From positions 1 to 29,926 of the forward strand of contig JAGLQA010000214.1 of assembly GCA_023137075.1 (NCBI GenBank): a DNA stretch of 29,926 nucleotides, written 5' to 3'. Shown here piece by piece: positions 8,848-16,918 of this stretch (positions are counted from its first letter, which is position 1; each line of letters opens with the position of its first letter). Under the pieces are notes generated by a model. That model was not told the origin of the DNA, did no database searches, and was given only the letters and a program-made list of their open reading frames with translations. The DNA comes from Candidatus Aminicenantota bacterium. GTDB taxonomy: Bacteria; Acidobacteriota; Aminicenantia; UBA2199. The position numbers and the translations under genes are program-made.

Positions 8848-9567
8848 ATGAGCCTTAAAAAAAGATTGATTTACCTTTTGTCGTTTTCAGGCCTTGTATT
8901 AGCTTCTTCTTTTTTACTAAGTTTTAAAATCTTCATACTGCCCCCTTTAAAAGAACGAAAACTCAGCTATATTGAAAACTTAAAGAGAAAATTTGAGATT
9001 GCCCTCTCTATCGAAGAGCGAGATGTTGCCATTCTCTGTCAGGACTGGGCAGATTGGGAAAGCATGACCTATTATGTTGAAAACCCGTCACCGGTATTTG
9101 AAAGAGATGCCTTCCCGGACGAGGTATTTCTTGATGACCAGTTGGACCTGATCCTGGTCCTTGATCCCGGCATGAATATTGCATTCTACAAATGCTATTG
9201 GCAGGATAAACGATTTATCGATTTTGAAGATTTAAAAATAAGTGACGACATAGAGTGGATAGCCAAAACGACTATGAGAAGGTCAAAAAGCATAAATAGT
9301 ATTATCAACTCCAATTATGAACCGGTAGTGGTTGTTTCCTATCCCATAACCGCACATAAAAAAAGCGCCCCAATCCCCGGGGTGCTGGTTTTAGGAAAGT
9401 TTATTGATCGCAGAATGATAAAACGGTTTTCTCTTTATACCATGGAAAACATGAAAATCTATCCACTCGACAGCAAGCAAATGAATGCCTTTTATTTAAA
9501 CACAATGGGGGGGGGGATTTCTTTTACAGGGAAGAGATGGACAAATTACACACCTTTCATTTATTAA
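8848..9567 (+). CDS. CHASE4 sensor half of a frame-split histidine kinase
   Basis: 239 aa. A membrane segment at about residues 7-30 is followed by a CHASE4-type extracytoplasmic domain (EERDVAILCQDWADWESMTYY near the start, VLVLGKFIDRRMIKRF near the end). After the ten-G run at 9507-9516 the frame continues for about 20 residues that do not resemble CHASE4 and then stops at 9567. In the frame one base earlier the sequence continues naturally (DFFYREEMDKLHTFHLLKNI), matching the usual CHASE4 end and leading into the second membrane segment, HAMP and kinase domains. The intact product would be 586 aa with +1 or -2 G. As written, this half alone would be a sensor without kinase. It starts 27 bp after regulator 1. 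Confidence 0.85.
   Translation: MSLKKRLIYLLSFSGLVLASSFLLSFKIFILPPLKERKLSYIENLKRKFEIALSIEERDVAILCQDWADWESMTYYVENPSPVFERDAFPDEVFLDDQLDLILVLDPGMNIAFYKCYWQDKRFIDFEDLKISDDIEWIAKTTMRRSKSINSIINSNYEPVVVVSYPITAHKKSAPIPGVLVLGKFIDRRMIKRFSLYTMENMKIYPLDSKQMNAFYLNTMGGGISFTGKRWTNYTPFIY
9507..9516 (+). repeat. Run of ten G at the frame break of the CHASE4 kinase
   Basis: Ten consecutive G directly at the point where the kinase reading frame shifts. One extra G, or two fewer, joins 8848-9567 with 9537-10607. It may be a slipped-strand contingency tract, a slippage site for polymerase or ribosome, or a base-calling error in a homopolymer. Confidence 0.9.
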
Positions 9568-10607
9568 AAAATATTTACAATCAACCCTCCCTGATTTTAA
9601 CCAGCACATCGGACAACAGCGTATTCACGATCGTAAACAGGCATATGATGGCCTTTATCACCATCATATTTTTCACGACAATCCTTCTCGGTATTTTGCT
9701 TTACCAATATATAGACAGGTGTATGATCAGGCGAATGCGTGGTATAACCGATACCATGAGCCGCATAGAAGGCCTGGAAGACCTGTCCATTCGCATCGAG
9801 AAAGACCGGCGAAAGGATGAAATCTCGAATCTGATCTCAAGTCTGAACTTCACCCTCGATAAACTTGAAAATGAAAAAGTAAACCGGGAAAATGTGGAAA
9901 AAGCAATGTTGACTCAAGGAAAACTCGCTTCCATCGGGAAATTGTCCTCAAATATCGCTCATGAGATCAATAACCCCATTCTCGCTATCAGCAACAGCAT
10001 CCAGGTGCTGAAAAAAAATATCAAACGAAAAAGTGAGTTGGTAAAAGATGCGATTGAGATTTCAGAAACCGAAATCGACCGGATCAGGAAAATAATCTCA
10101 GGCCTGCTGGATTTTCACCGCTCCAAAAAAGAGTTCACCTCCTTAAACATAAAAGAGGTCATTCTGCAAACCCTTGAAGTTCTTAAATGGAGTCATAAAT
10201 TAAAATCGACAAAAATCATTCATAAAATGGGAAAAGATTGTTTTGTGTACGGCTCTTCGGTAAAACTCGAAGAGGTGTTTATGAATTTAATATTAAACGC
10301 AGTGGAAGCAATGGAAGATATGGCAGGCAAAAGCAAACTTAAAATAGAAGCCCTGAACATAAAGGGAAAAAATTCCGTTGAAATCCATTTTATCGATAAT
10401 GGGCCGGGATTGGCCGCGGAGGTTAGAAATTCCCTGTTCGAGCCCTTTGTTTCCACCAAAGAAAACACGGGCGTGGGACTCGGTCTGTATATTGCGTATA
10501 AATTAGTCAATATTCACCACGGTAATATTATTTACAACGAAGAATATAAAGAGGGTGCTCATTTTATTATAAAGCTGCCGGCGAGCAGGAGGAGTTTAAA
10601 TGGATAA
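9537..10607 (+). CDS. HAMP-HisKA-HATPase half of the frame-split CHASE4 histidine kinase
   Basis: 356 aa counted from the ATG at 9537; the frame is already open from the G run. Residues about 1-30 are the end of the sensor domain, 37-58 a membrane segment, 60-115 a HAMP linker, then HisKA with H142 in NIAHEINNP, N-box NLILNAVEAM, G-box DNGPGLA and FEPFVSTKE plus GVGLGLYIA. All catalytic boxes are intact, so selection has kept this half. The most likely reading is one kinase with the preceding frame. However, GGGAAGAG just before the ATG at 9537 could act as a ribosome binding site, so separate translation is possible. It overlaps the next gene by 8 bases. Confidence 0.87.
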   Translation: MDKLHTFHLLKNIYNQPSLILTSTSDNSVFTIVNRHMMAFITIIFFTTILLGILLYQYIDRCMIRRMRGITDTMSRIEGLEDLSIRIEKDRRKDEISNLISSLNFTLDKLENEKVNRENVEKAMLTQGKLASIGKLSSNIAHEINNPILAISNSIQVLKKNIKRKSELVKDAIEISETEIDRIRKIISGLLDFHRSKKEFTSLNIKEVILQTLEVLKWSHKLKSTKIIHKMGKDCFVYGSSVKLEEVFMNLILNAVEAMEDMAGKSKLKIEALNIKGKNSVEIHFIDNGPGLAAEVRNSLFEPFVSTKENTGVGLGLYIAYKLVNIHHGNIIYNEEYKEGAHFIIKLPASRRSLNG

Positions 10608-11673
10608 AAAGAATGAAAATACGATACTGATCGTGGATGATGACGTGCAGGTACTTAAAAGCCTGAAAATCTGGCTGAAAAACGAAGGCTTCAACATCGA
10701 GACTGCCCCGGATAGGGAAAAGGCAATCAAAATCGTCGAGGATAAAGAGATCGCTGTGGCATTGGTTGACCTGAGGATGGTTAAAGACGACGGTATCAAC
10801 ATATCAAAACGATTACAAACCTTTGATAAAAAGTTAAAAATCATTATACTAACCGGCTACCCTTCCTTTGATACTGCGGTCGAAGCCATGAAATTCGGTG
10901 CCTTTGATTACATTTCAAAAGGTGCAACAAATGAAAAGATTCTGAAAACCATCAACAGCGCCATTGCCGAAAGAGAGAAGGAGAATAGCACACAGAGTAG
11001 TTCCGCAGCGGAAAAGGATGTGATAAAAATCATTTTGTTCTGTGACCACTCATTGATAAAGGAAAGATTTGAGAGTATTTCGGAAAGCAGCCCGATTTTC
11101 CAAATGGTCGAGACTTTTCCCCGCGTGGATTCCATAGACATGAAAGAATTCGAACAGGAAGTCGACATTGCCTTAGTGTGTGCCAGTTGCAATATCAGGG
11201 ATTTAAGAGACGCGGCTGAAACCTTCTCCGAAATTTTTCGTTCCCTGCCCCAGGTGAAACCGGTCATTATTAACGAAAACTTTTCAAACGCCGATAAGGT
11301 CAAACTGATGCAATTAGGCGTAAAAGGTTTTGCGTCACGCGTCCTGAGTTCTAAGAAACTCGAAAAGGGACTGCTGCATGTCAAAAAAGGCGGGTTCTTA
11401 GTCGACCAGAGAGTCGTCAATTTGTCCCTGCAAAATATATCCGAATACAATTCCACGCAGTTGTTCAAAGACAAAGACATGATCGGGCTGACAGCAAGAG
11501 AAATTGAGATCCTGAGCATTATGGCCCGGGGTCTAAAAAACAAGGAAATCGCGGAAAAGTTAGCGATCAGTGAAAAAACGGTAAAAACCCATTTAAACCG
11601 GATATTTAAAAAACTCGGCGTCGACAGTCGATCAAAGGCGATTCTTACCCTGATGGGGAAAAAAATACTTTGA
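10600..11673 (+). CDS. Tandem-receiver LuxR-type response regulator (paralogue 2)
   Basis: 357 aa with the same plan as paralogue 1: an intact receiver (D13-D15, D57 in LVDLRM, T85, K107), a degenerate second receiver where the Asp strand reads ALVCASC and the conserved Lys is missing, and a C-terminal LuxR HTH (LTAREIEIL to KTVKTHLNRIFKKLGV). Long stretches such as KPVIINENF and FCDHSLIKER are shared, so the two arose by duplication. AGGAGG at 10587-10592 is 7 nt before the ATG, and the start overlaps the kinase stop, so it should be made together with the kinase. The linker after the second receiver (GGFLVDQRV) differs from paralogue 1, which suggests they may bind different targets (inference). 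Confidence 0.9.
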   Translation: MDKKNENTILIVDDDVQVLKSLKIWLKNEGFNIETAPDREKAIKIVEDKEIAVALVDLRMVKDDGINISKRLQTFDKKLKIIILTGYPSFDTAVEAMKFGAFDYISKGATNEKILKTINSAIAEREKENSTQSSSAAEKDVIKIILFCDHSLIKERFESISESSPIFQMVETFPRVDSIDMKEFEQEVDIALVCASCNIRDLRDAAETFSEIFRSLPQVKPVIINENFSNADKVKLMQLGVKGFASRVLSSKKLEKGLLHVKKGGFLVDQRVVNLSLQNISEYNSTQLFKDKDMIGLTAREIEILSIMARGLKNKEIAEKLAISEKTVKTHLNRIFKKLGVDSRSKAILTLMGKKIL

Positions 11674-11752
11674 GAACCGGAACAACAAACCTGTCCGCTT
11701 TTCCGAAGAAAAAATGTAACTGCCGGAAACAGCGCAGAAGGAGATATGCTGA

Positions 11753-12160
11753 ATGATTAAGAAGATCGATCATATTGCCATCGCGGTCCAGGACTTAGAC
11801 GAGGAGATCAAGAAGTACAAAGACATCTTAGGACTCGAATTTCATGGTACGGAAGTCGTGGAGGATCAGAAGGTAAAAGCGGCATTTTTCAGTGTGGGGG
11901 ATGTGAAAATCGAGTTGACCGCCCCCACCGCAGCAGACTCACCCATAGCAAAATTTCTTGCCAGGAGGGGCAGCGGTATTCATCACATTTCTTTTGAAGT
12001 AGATGATGTTGAATCCGGGATCAAAGATTTCATGGACAAGGATATCCGCATGATAGACAAAGAGCCGAAGATAGGAGCAGGTCGTGCCAAAATCGCCTTT
12101 GCCCACCCAGAAAGTTTCTCCGGGGTCTTATTCGAGCTCAAGGAGATCATAAAACCTTAA
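11753..12160 (+). CDS. mce: Methylmalonyl-CoA epimerase
   Basis: 135 aa, the normal length for this VOC-fold enzyme. It interconverts (R)- and (S)-methylmalonyl-CoA, linking propionyl-CoA carboxylation with methylmalonyl-CoA mutase. Two beta-alpha-beta-beta-beta modules are visible. The four metal ligands are in place: H7 (DHIAIAV), E54 (KIELTAP, where some homologues have Gln), H77/H78 (GIHHISFEV) and E128 (LFELKE). The last motif, PESFSGVLFEL, is typical of the family. AAGGAG lies 9 nt before the ATG. No mutase or carboxylase gene is beside it. Its last 4 bases overlap the end of the convergent next gene. Confidence 0.9.
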   Translation: MIKKIDHIAIAVQDLDEEIKKYKDILGLEFHGTEVVEDQKVKAAFFSVGDVKIELTAPTAADSPIAKFLARRGSGIHHISFEVDDVESGIKDFMDKDIRMIDKEPKIGAGRAKIAFAHPESFSGVLFELKEIIKP

Positions 12161-13365
12161 CTCCGCTTCAGGAGGATCTCCCCTGCGATTGCCTTACTGG
12201 CGCCGGGCTGGCCCATCCGTTCACAACCGGCAGCAGCCATCCGCTTCTGCCGTTCTTTATCTGCCAGAAGATCGACGACGGCCCGGGCAATGCACTGCGG
12301 CCCGGCAGAGACCTCGATGGCGGCTGGACCGAAAAACTGCATCTTCATCTTCACATAACGCTTTCCCATGACACCTTTAGTGGGAAAGGTAATCAAGGGT
12401 TTGCCCAATCCCACTGCCTGCTCATTGGCCGTTCCTGCAGTGCCGACAACCACTGAAGAACGGCGCAGTACATCGGCAAAGTGGCCCTTGACAAACCAGG
12501 CCTCCCCCCCGGGGGGATGGGTGAGTTTCAACACGATACCATGTGCCGGATTTTTTCCGGCAAATTCATCTATCTCCCAGCCATCCGGGCCACTCCTGTC
12601 AGCCACCCGGCGAGAAATAAGGGAGATATCCAGGTCGTTAGCTGCTGCGAAAAGGAATAACAGCGGGGTATGAAACCGGGTTTGATCCACTGCTGCTGCG
12701 GCTTCGAGCATATGCAGGGCATTCTCTGCCGCGTCCGTCCGGCTGCCGGGTAAAAAACCGATAACGGTTCTCTCCCGGGGCAGGCCGAAGCCGTTCCCCC
12801 TTCCCTCTAAGTCATCCATCATGGGATTGCCCACGTACCGGTTTTTAACGCGGGCCTGGTTCAACTCTGCGACAGTCAACCGGTCCCTGGGGAAGGTCAG
12901 GCTGCAATATTTACGCAGCAGGTATTTTTCAAGCCCGGTATAACCGTGCCGGAAAGAGTAGTAGGACGATTTGGCGCAGCCGATAAAAAAAAACGGGGAC
13001 CGGGCCAGTACTGCGGCCGCGATAACCACAATATCCCCTACCGCAGCCACCAGGTCGTACTTTCCCCTTAGAGAACGAGCCGCTTTAACCTGGCGGTAAT
13101 GGGTGGCAATCCAGCCTGCTTTCAAATCTCTGAGCATTAGTTTCAGGCTCAGGGTGGCAAATCCGCAGCTGGGCAGCAGGTTGAGAGACCCTATGAGTGG
13201 AATCCCCAACTCCCGGTATGCCCTACCATCCCCCACCATGGGCCAGGCATGAATGTCCACTGCAGTGGTAGTCATCTCGTACAGCCTCTCTATTACTTTT
13301 ACCGCTATACTGTCTTCGCCGTGGCCATTGCTGATAAAAAGTATTTTTTTACGTGCCCTCTTCAT
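12157..13365 (-). CDS. Lipid-A-disaccharide-synthase-related glycosyltransferase
   Basis: 402 aa, GT-B fold related to LpxB, fitting the group described as lipid-A-disaccharide-synthase-related. Visible features are the N-terminal SNGHGED motif (12-18), VAAVGDIVVIAAA near 110, VIGFLPGSRTDAAENA at the start of the C-terminal domain, and VVGTAGTANEQAVGLGKPLITFP, the nucleotide-sugar binding region. It should transfer a sugar from a UDP-type donor, perhaps to a glycolipid; the real substrate of this family is not established. AGGA sits just before the ATG. The gene ends convergently on mce with both stop codons overlapping. Confidence 0.82.
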   Translation of the reverse strand: MKRARKKILFISNGHGEDSIAVKVIERLYEMTTTAVDIHAWPMVGDGRAYRELGIPLIGSLNLLPSCGFATLSLKLMLRDLKAGWIATHYRQVKAARSLRGKYDLVAAVGDIVVIAAAVLARSPFFFIGCAKSSYYSFRHGYTGLEKYLLRKYCSLTFPRDRLTVAELNQARVKNRYVGNPMMDDLEGRGNGFGLPRERTVIGFLPGSRTDAAENALHMLEAAAAVDQTRFHTPLLFLFAAANDLDISLISRRVADRSGPDGWEIDEFAGKNPAHGIVLKLTHPPGGEAWFVKGHFADVLRRSSVVVGTAGTANEQAVGLGKPLITFPTKGVMGKRYVKMKMQFFGPAAIEVSAGPQCIARAVVDLLADKERQKRMAAAGCERMGQPGASKAIAGEILLKRS

Positions 13366-13456
13366 AATCCTGCCGGACTTTTTTCAAACCACTGCGTTTT
13401 TTCTGCAGAAGACTTGCTGCCGGTTCTCAACCTCTCAATTCCTTAACCTATCACAT

Positions 13457-14011
13457 TCATTTTTTCACGGGTACGATAACAACTGTGTACATGCTGCAAT
13501 TCTTTATAACGCAGCCATTGCCGTCCAGTATTACTTTCGTCCCGGCAGTAAAGGTTTTGCTGTATACTCGGCGGGTCGCTTTGTTTTTTGAAATATTTGT
13601 CAGGACGACAAAATTTTCTTTATGCCAACCCTTCCTTTCGTTCAGCCATACCTCTTCCAACTGGGTAAAAAAATCGGAGTAAAGCACGTAGACTTTTACA
13701 TCTTTTTTAACTTTGAAAGAGATGAAGGGAGATTCCACCGCTTCGTAATATTTATCCCTGTTGGATGTGAGCAAGGTAAGCTGACCCTCTAAAGAGGGCG
13801 GAACGTTAGTATAAAGGTGCTGTTTTCGATTAATATAAACCCGGCTGTCCGTTTCGAGCAGCGACCACCTGTACGGTTCTTCCGATAATACGTAAAAATC
13901 CGCTATCAGGCCATTTGCCGGTTCATCGACATAACCGGCTTCCATTGGGCCGGTGAAACAGGAGAGCAGGAGAATTATAAAACAACATATAAGGGATATT
14001 ATATTTTTCAT
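13457..14011 (-). CDS. Small secreted or lipoprotein with carbohydrate-protein-type beta domain
   Basis: 184 aa. The N-terminus is a hydrophobic signal; LLSC with C18 could be a lipobox, so it may be a lipoprotein. The rest is beta-rich. The C-terminal 90 residues (VKVYVLYSDFFTQLEEVWL, then YSKTFTAGTKVILDGNG and SMYTVVIVP) resemble an accessory domain often attached to secreted polysaccharide-active enzymes, where similar strings such as VYVAYD and YSKTFAAGTV occur. No catalytic domain is present. I recognise the domain style from memory only, so function stays open; glycan binding is a guess. It has its own promoter, which would produce a leaderless message. Confidence 0.65.
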   Translation of the reverse strand: MKNIISLICCFIILLLSCFTGPMEAGYVDEPANGLIADFYVLSEEPYRWSLLETDSRVYINRKQHLYTNVPPSLEGQLTLLTSNRDKYYEAVESPFISFKVKKDVKVYVLYSDFFTQLEEVWLNERKGWHKENFVVLTNISKNKATRRVYSKTFTAGTKVILDGNGCVIKNCSMYTVVIVPVKK

Positions 14012-14018
14012 CTTAAAA

Positions 14019-14047
14019 AATATAACAAATCAAAAATCTTAAGTCAA
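14019..14047 (-). promoter_or_regulatory. Promoter giving a leaderless transcript for the small secreted protein
   Basis: Read on the minus strand: TTGACT (14047-14042), a 17-bp spacer and TATATT (14024-14019). Only 7 bases separate the -10 box from the ATG at 14011, so the transcription start falls on or within 2 bases of the start codon; there is no room for a Shine-Dalgarno site. Confidence 0.6.
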
Positions 14048-14145
14048 CCCCGCCTGGTTTTTTATCGGAGGTACTTTAATCCTGTTTCCCGCGTGAATGA
14101 TTTTTATTATGCACAAATGCACGTATCGTCCCCGGAAATTCCCTA

Positions 14146-14174
14146 TTGAAATATTACATAATTTCCTTTATAAT
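14146..14174 (+). promoter_or_regulatory. Strong sigma-70-type promoter upstream of the methyltransferase
   Basis: TTGAAA (14146-14151), a 17-bp spacer and a perfect TATAAT (14169-14174). The expected start is near 14181, which is itself an ATG. It is divergent from the promoter at 14019-14047, with about 100 bp between them. Confidence 0.65.
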
Positions 14175-14180
14175 ATGGTT

Positions 14181-14219
14181 ATGATTAAAAAAGATATCAG
14201 CTTAATGGAATTAATATGA
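14181..14219 (+). CDS. Possible 12-codon leader peptide before the methyltransferase
   Basis: The ATG at 14181 opens MIKKDISLMELI and stops at a TGA (14217-14219) that overlaps the methyltransferase ATG (14216-14218) in an ATGA arrangement. The ATG lies 7 bases after a perfect TATAAT, so it would be at the 5' end of the message. The methyltransferase start has no clear ribosome binding site, which fits translational coupling from this short frame. Short frames arise by chance, so this is a hypothesis. Confidence 0.35.
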   Translation: MIKKDISLMELI

Positions 14220-15169
14220 ACATAAGAAATTTTTTAACCCGGGCTTTAAGAAAAATTATTCCTGGTTTTAGCGCTCTGAAAAAAACAGCTCAATTCTGGG
14301 ATCAGACAGATACTGCCTCTTCTATTGATTACTGGGGTAACAATAAGGTAATTAGAGAGTTTATCCAAAAAGAAATAACAGGAGATGCATCTTTGAGCTG
14401 GTATACAAAAACAATCCGGGAAAGGCCAACACCCTTTGGCCGAATTCTGACTTTTGGCGATGGTCATGGGATGGGAGCGGAGGCTTTCCTCACAAAAAGA
14501 GACACAACCGAGATAATTTATTTGAATATCTCAAACGGTGAAGGAACCCGTTTTAAAAAAAAAATGGAAGAACTGGATATAGATATTCCCTATTCTTTCA
14601 TCCAGGCTGATGCAAATTCTTTTGATTACGCTTCACTGGGTTTTTTCGATACGATTATTGATGTAGGTGCATTTCACCATTTTGAGAATTTTGAGTACAT
14701 TTATCCCCAACTCAACAATCAGCTCAAGCCGGATGGGATCATGTATGTTGACGAGTACGTCGGTCTTTCAAAATTGGGATTTGAACAACATGTTATCGAT
14801 ATCATCAACAAGTTACTTACTTCTCTGCCGGAAGATTTGATTGCGTGTCAAAAAAAGGTCTTCCAAAATGATTATAAGCAATTATGGAAGCGATCTAATG
14901 ATCCTTCTGAGGGAATACGATCGGGTGATTTGGATAGGATGTTACGTCGGTACTTTAAATTAGTTGAAGCCACATCTTTTGGCGGGACATTGCTGCAGCC
15001 TTTTTTTCTCACCTCTCAATTAAATCCATGTCGGTTGAATATAAAAAATTGGCACCATACAGAGATAGGTAAAATGGAATCTGATCGCTTAGTTCGTCTT
15101 GAGAATAAATTAATCAACTCCGGAGAAATTAAGAAGGATTACATTTATTATATATTAAAAAAAAAATAA
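14216..15169 (+). CDS. SAM-dependent methyltransferase, class I, unknown substrate
   Basis: 317 aa. Residues 77-86 (ILTFGDGHGMGAEA region) form the glycine-rich SAM-binding motif I. FIQADANSFDY (about 129-138) is motif II, and DTIIDVGAFHHFENFEYI (145-162) is the motif seen in Methyltransf_11/12-type enzymes. LKPDGIMYVDEYV follows as the usual post-motif strand. The C-terminal third has no recognised feature. The gene is clearly richer in A/T than its neighbours and has many AAA, ATT and TTT codons, a possible sign of transfer. Substrate and pathway cannot be deduced; sugar or lipid methylation is only suggested by the surrounding glycan genes. Confidence 0.8.
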   Translation: MNIRNFLTRALRKIIPGFSALKKTAQFWDQTDTASSIDYWGNNKVIREFIQKEITGDASLSWYTKTIRERPTPFGRILTFGDGHGMGAEAFLTKRDTTEIIYLNISNGEGTRFKKKMEELDIDIPYSFIQADANSFDYASLGFFDTIIDVGAFHHFENFEYIYPQLNNQLKPDGIMYVDEYVGLSKLGFEQHVIDIINKLLTSLPEDLIACQKKVFQNDYKQLWKRSNDPSEGIRSGDLDRMLRRYFKLVEATSFGGTLLQPFFLTSQLNPCRLNIKNWHHTEIGKMESDRLVRLENKLINSGEIKKDYIYYILKKK

Positions 15170-15325
15170 AAAAATGAGATCTTTTAATAGCAATATTGAG
15201 GTTTTTAGGCATTGACTTGCGGAATTTTTAATTTGCTGCGCTGCTGCGTTTTATCATGAAAAATGTTTATAGTTGGGTTAGAATAACATTTTTGTTAAAA
15301 AAAGGTATATGGAGGTTGAAAAATT

Positions 15326-16741
15326 ATGGGATTTAAAAACCGGAATAAAAAGCTTAAATGGGTTTTGCTTTTAACAGTGGTTCTGGCGGTGGTGGCTGCT
15401 GTTTTTATTCTACCTGGTAAGGGCAAACCGAAACCAAATGTGGTCGTTATCCTTATCGATACAGTGCGCGCCGACCATACCAGCATCCACGGGTATGAGA
15501 GGGATACCACTCCGAATCTAAAGAGGATAGCAAAAAAAGGTTTAAAATTGGAGAACTACTTTGTTAATTCACCCTGGACAAAACCTTCGGTGGCTTCTAT
15601 AATTTCCGGTCTCCATCCTACCTGTCATGGTTCCCGCGTCGGCCAGTTCGACGAAATGGAGTTGTATGTGGTAGGAACAGCAAAAGTTGAAATCTTAAAT
15701 TCTAAAATAGAAACAATGGCCGAGATTCTAAAGAAGAACGCATTCAGCACCCATGCATATATAACCAATTATCATCTGACACCGAGATTCGGCTATCACC
15801 AGGGTTATAATCACTATAACTTCAATGGCGCCGGATCTGATAAAAAGATAGTATGCGGTACGGATAGGGATGCGATTTATAATGCCATGAAGATACTGGA
15901 GACTAGAAAGGGGAAACCTGTGTTTATCTGGTGTCACCTGATGGCGGTTCACGGATACTGTTATCCCCCGGATTTCGATAAGTTCAAACCGGGCAGTTCC
16001 CCCACTTTAACTCCTATTCCCGCTAATGCCTTTCAAAAAAGGAGGGTTCAAGAGTATGACTCCATTGAGGAGGCCGTTTGCAGCTACGATAATGCAATAT
16101 TTTATTCAGACGCACTTGTAGGCGAATTTTTCGATTTTATTTGTACAAAGGCGCCGGATACTATTTTGATAGTAACCTCGGACCATGGCGAAGAGTTTTA
16201 CGAGCACGGCGGGTTTGAACACTGTCGCACCCTCTACAATGAGATTCTGAAGGTTCCCTGTGTTATCTACGGACCTGGAGTGCCTACAGGCGTTTTTACC
16301 GGACTATCGGATTCTATCGATCTTTTACCAACTATAATGAAGAACCTTGGCATAAAGATCAGTAGTGATTTAAGAGGGCAGATCTTGTTTGAGCAAAACC
16401 AGGTTTCCCGGGAAGGAAAGAAGGAGATCTTTGCAGAACAACACTACCGCGGGCTAAATTTGCGTTTTGCCCTGTTCCGGGACGGAAAAAAAATGATCAT
16501 TAACCAGCATAAATTAACACGGGAAATTTCTAGGGAGTTTTACCACGATGGCCTGGTTATAGAGAAGGAGAATGTATTCCCTACTGCAGATAAAGACATA
16601 ATCAAAATTTTTGAAAGAAGGATTAATCGCCATAAAACGGTTAACAAAAACTATTTTAGAAAGAAAGTAGGACGCCCCACATATAAAAACCTCAGCCCCG
16701 AAGATATTAAACATCTCCGTTCCTTAGGTTATATCGAATAG
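15326..16741 (+). CDS. Membrane-anchored alkaline-phosphatase/sulfatase-fold hydrolase with Thr nucleophile
   Basis: 471 aa. One N-terminal membrane segment (about 12-30) precedes an extracytoplasmic Sulfatase-fold (PF00884-type) domain. Metal-binding D45 lies in VILIDTVRADH, and SDHGEEFYEHGG (D286, H287) is the second metal site. In true sulfatases the CxPxR motif supplies a Cys or Ser that becomes formylglycine; here the same place reads SPWTKPSVAS with T85, so no formylglycine can form. Thr is used by phosphoglycerol and phosphoethanolamine transferases and by many uncharacterised relatives, so phosphodiester or transferase chemistry on an envelope glycan is more likely than sulfate removal (inference). 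GGAGG lies upstream of the ATG. Confidence 0.83.
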   Translation: MGFKNRNKKLKWVLLLTVVLAVVAAVFILPGKGKPKPNVVVILIDTVRADHTSIHGYERDTTPNLKRIAKKGLKLENYFVNSPWTKPSVASIISGLHPTCHGSRVGQFDEMELYVVGTAKVEILNSKIETMAEILKKNAFSTHAYITNYHLTPRFGYHQGYNHYNFNGAGSDKKIVCGTDRDAIYNAMKILETRKGKPVFIWCHLMAVHGYCYPPDFDKFKPGSSPTLTPIPANAFQKRRVQEYDSIEEAVCSYDNAIFYSDALVGEFFDFICTKAPDTILIVTSDHGEEFYEHGGFEHCRTLYNEILKVPCVIYGPGVPTGVFTGLSDSIDLLPTIMKNLGIKISSDLRGQILFEQNQVSREGKKEIFAEQHYRGLNLRFALFRDGKKMIINQHKLTREISREFYHDGLVIEKENVFPTADKDIIKIFERRINRHKTVNKNYFRKKVGRPTYKNLSPEDIKHLRSLGYIE

Positions 16742-16862
16742 ATTAGGGAGCGGGGGCGGTGTCTTACTTTATTACTTTGTTTGTCCGTTCTACGCTGAAC
16801 ATAAATTTGAAAAGTCACAAAGTCCTACACCGCGCACATTTTGTCGGATTAGAACAAAAAAG

Positions 16863-16893
16863 TTGACAGGACATCAAAAATGATGTAACCTGT
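16863..16893 (+). promoter_or_regulatory. HicB promoter with embedded palindromic operator
   Basis: A consensus TTGACA (16863-16868) is followed 17 bp later by a weak -10, TAACCT (16886-16891). Between them is a perfect inverted repeat, ACATCA-AAAA-TGATGT (16871-16886), flanked by ACAGG and CCTGT that also pair. A palindrome between -35 and -10 is where the HTH protein encoded immediately downstream could bind to repress itself. Confidence 0.55.
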
Positions 16894-16918
16894 TTGCATG
16901 AAATGAAGAGGAGGTATC

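Noticed and set aside
10908..11543. 211-codon minus-strand frame opposite response regulator 2
   Set aside because: Shadow of the regulator; the Ser/Leu/Phe-rich composition is typical of antisense frames and the plus strand encodes clear domains.
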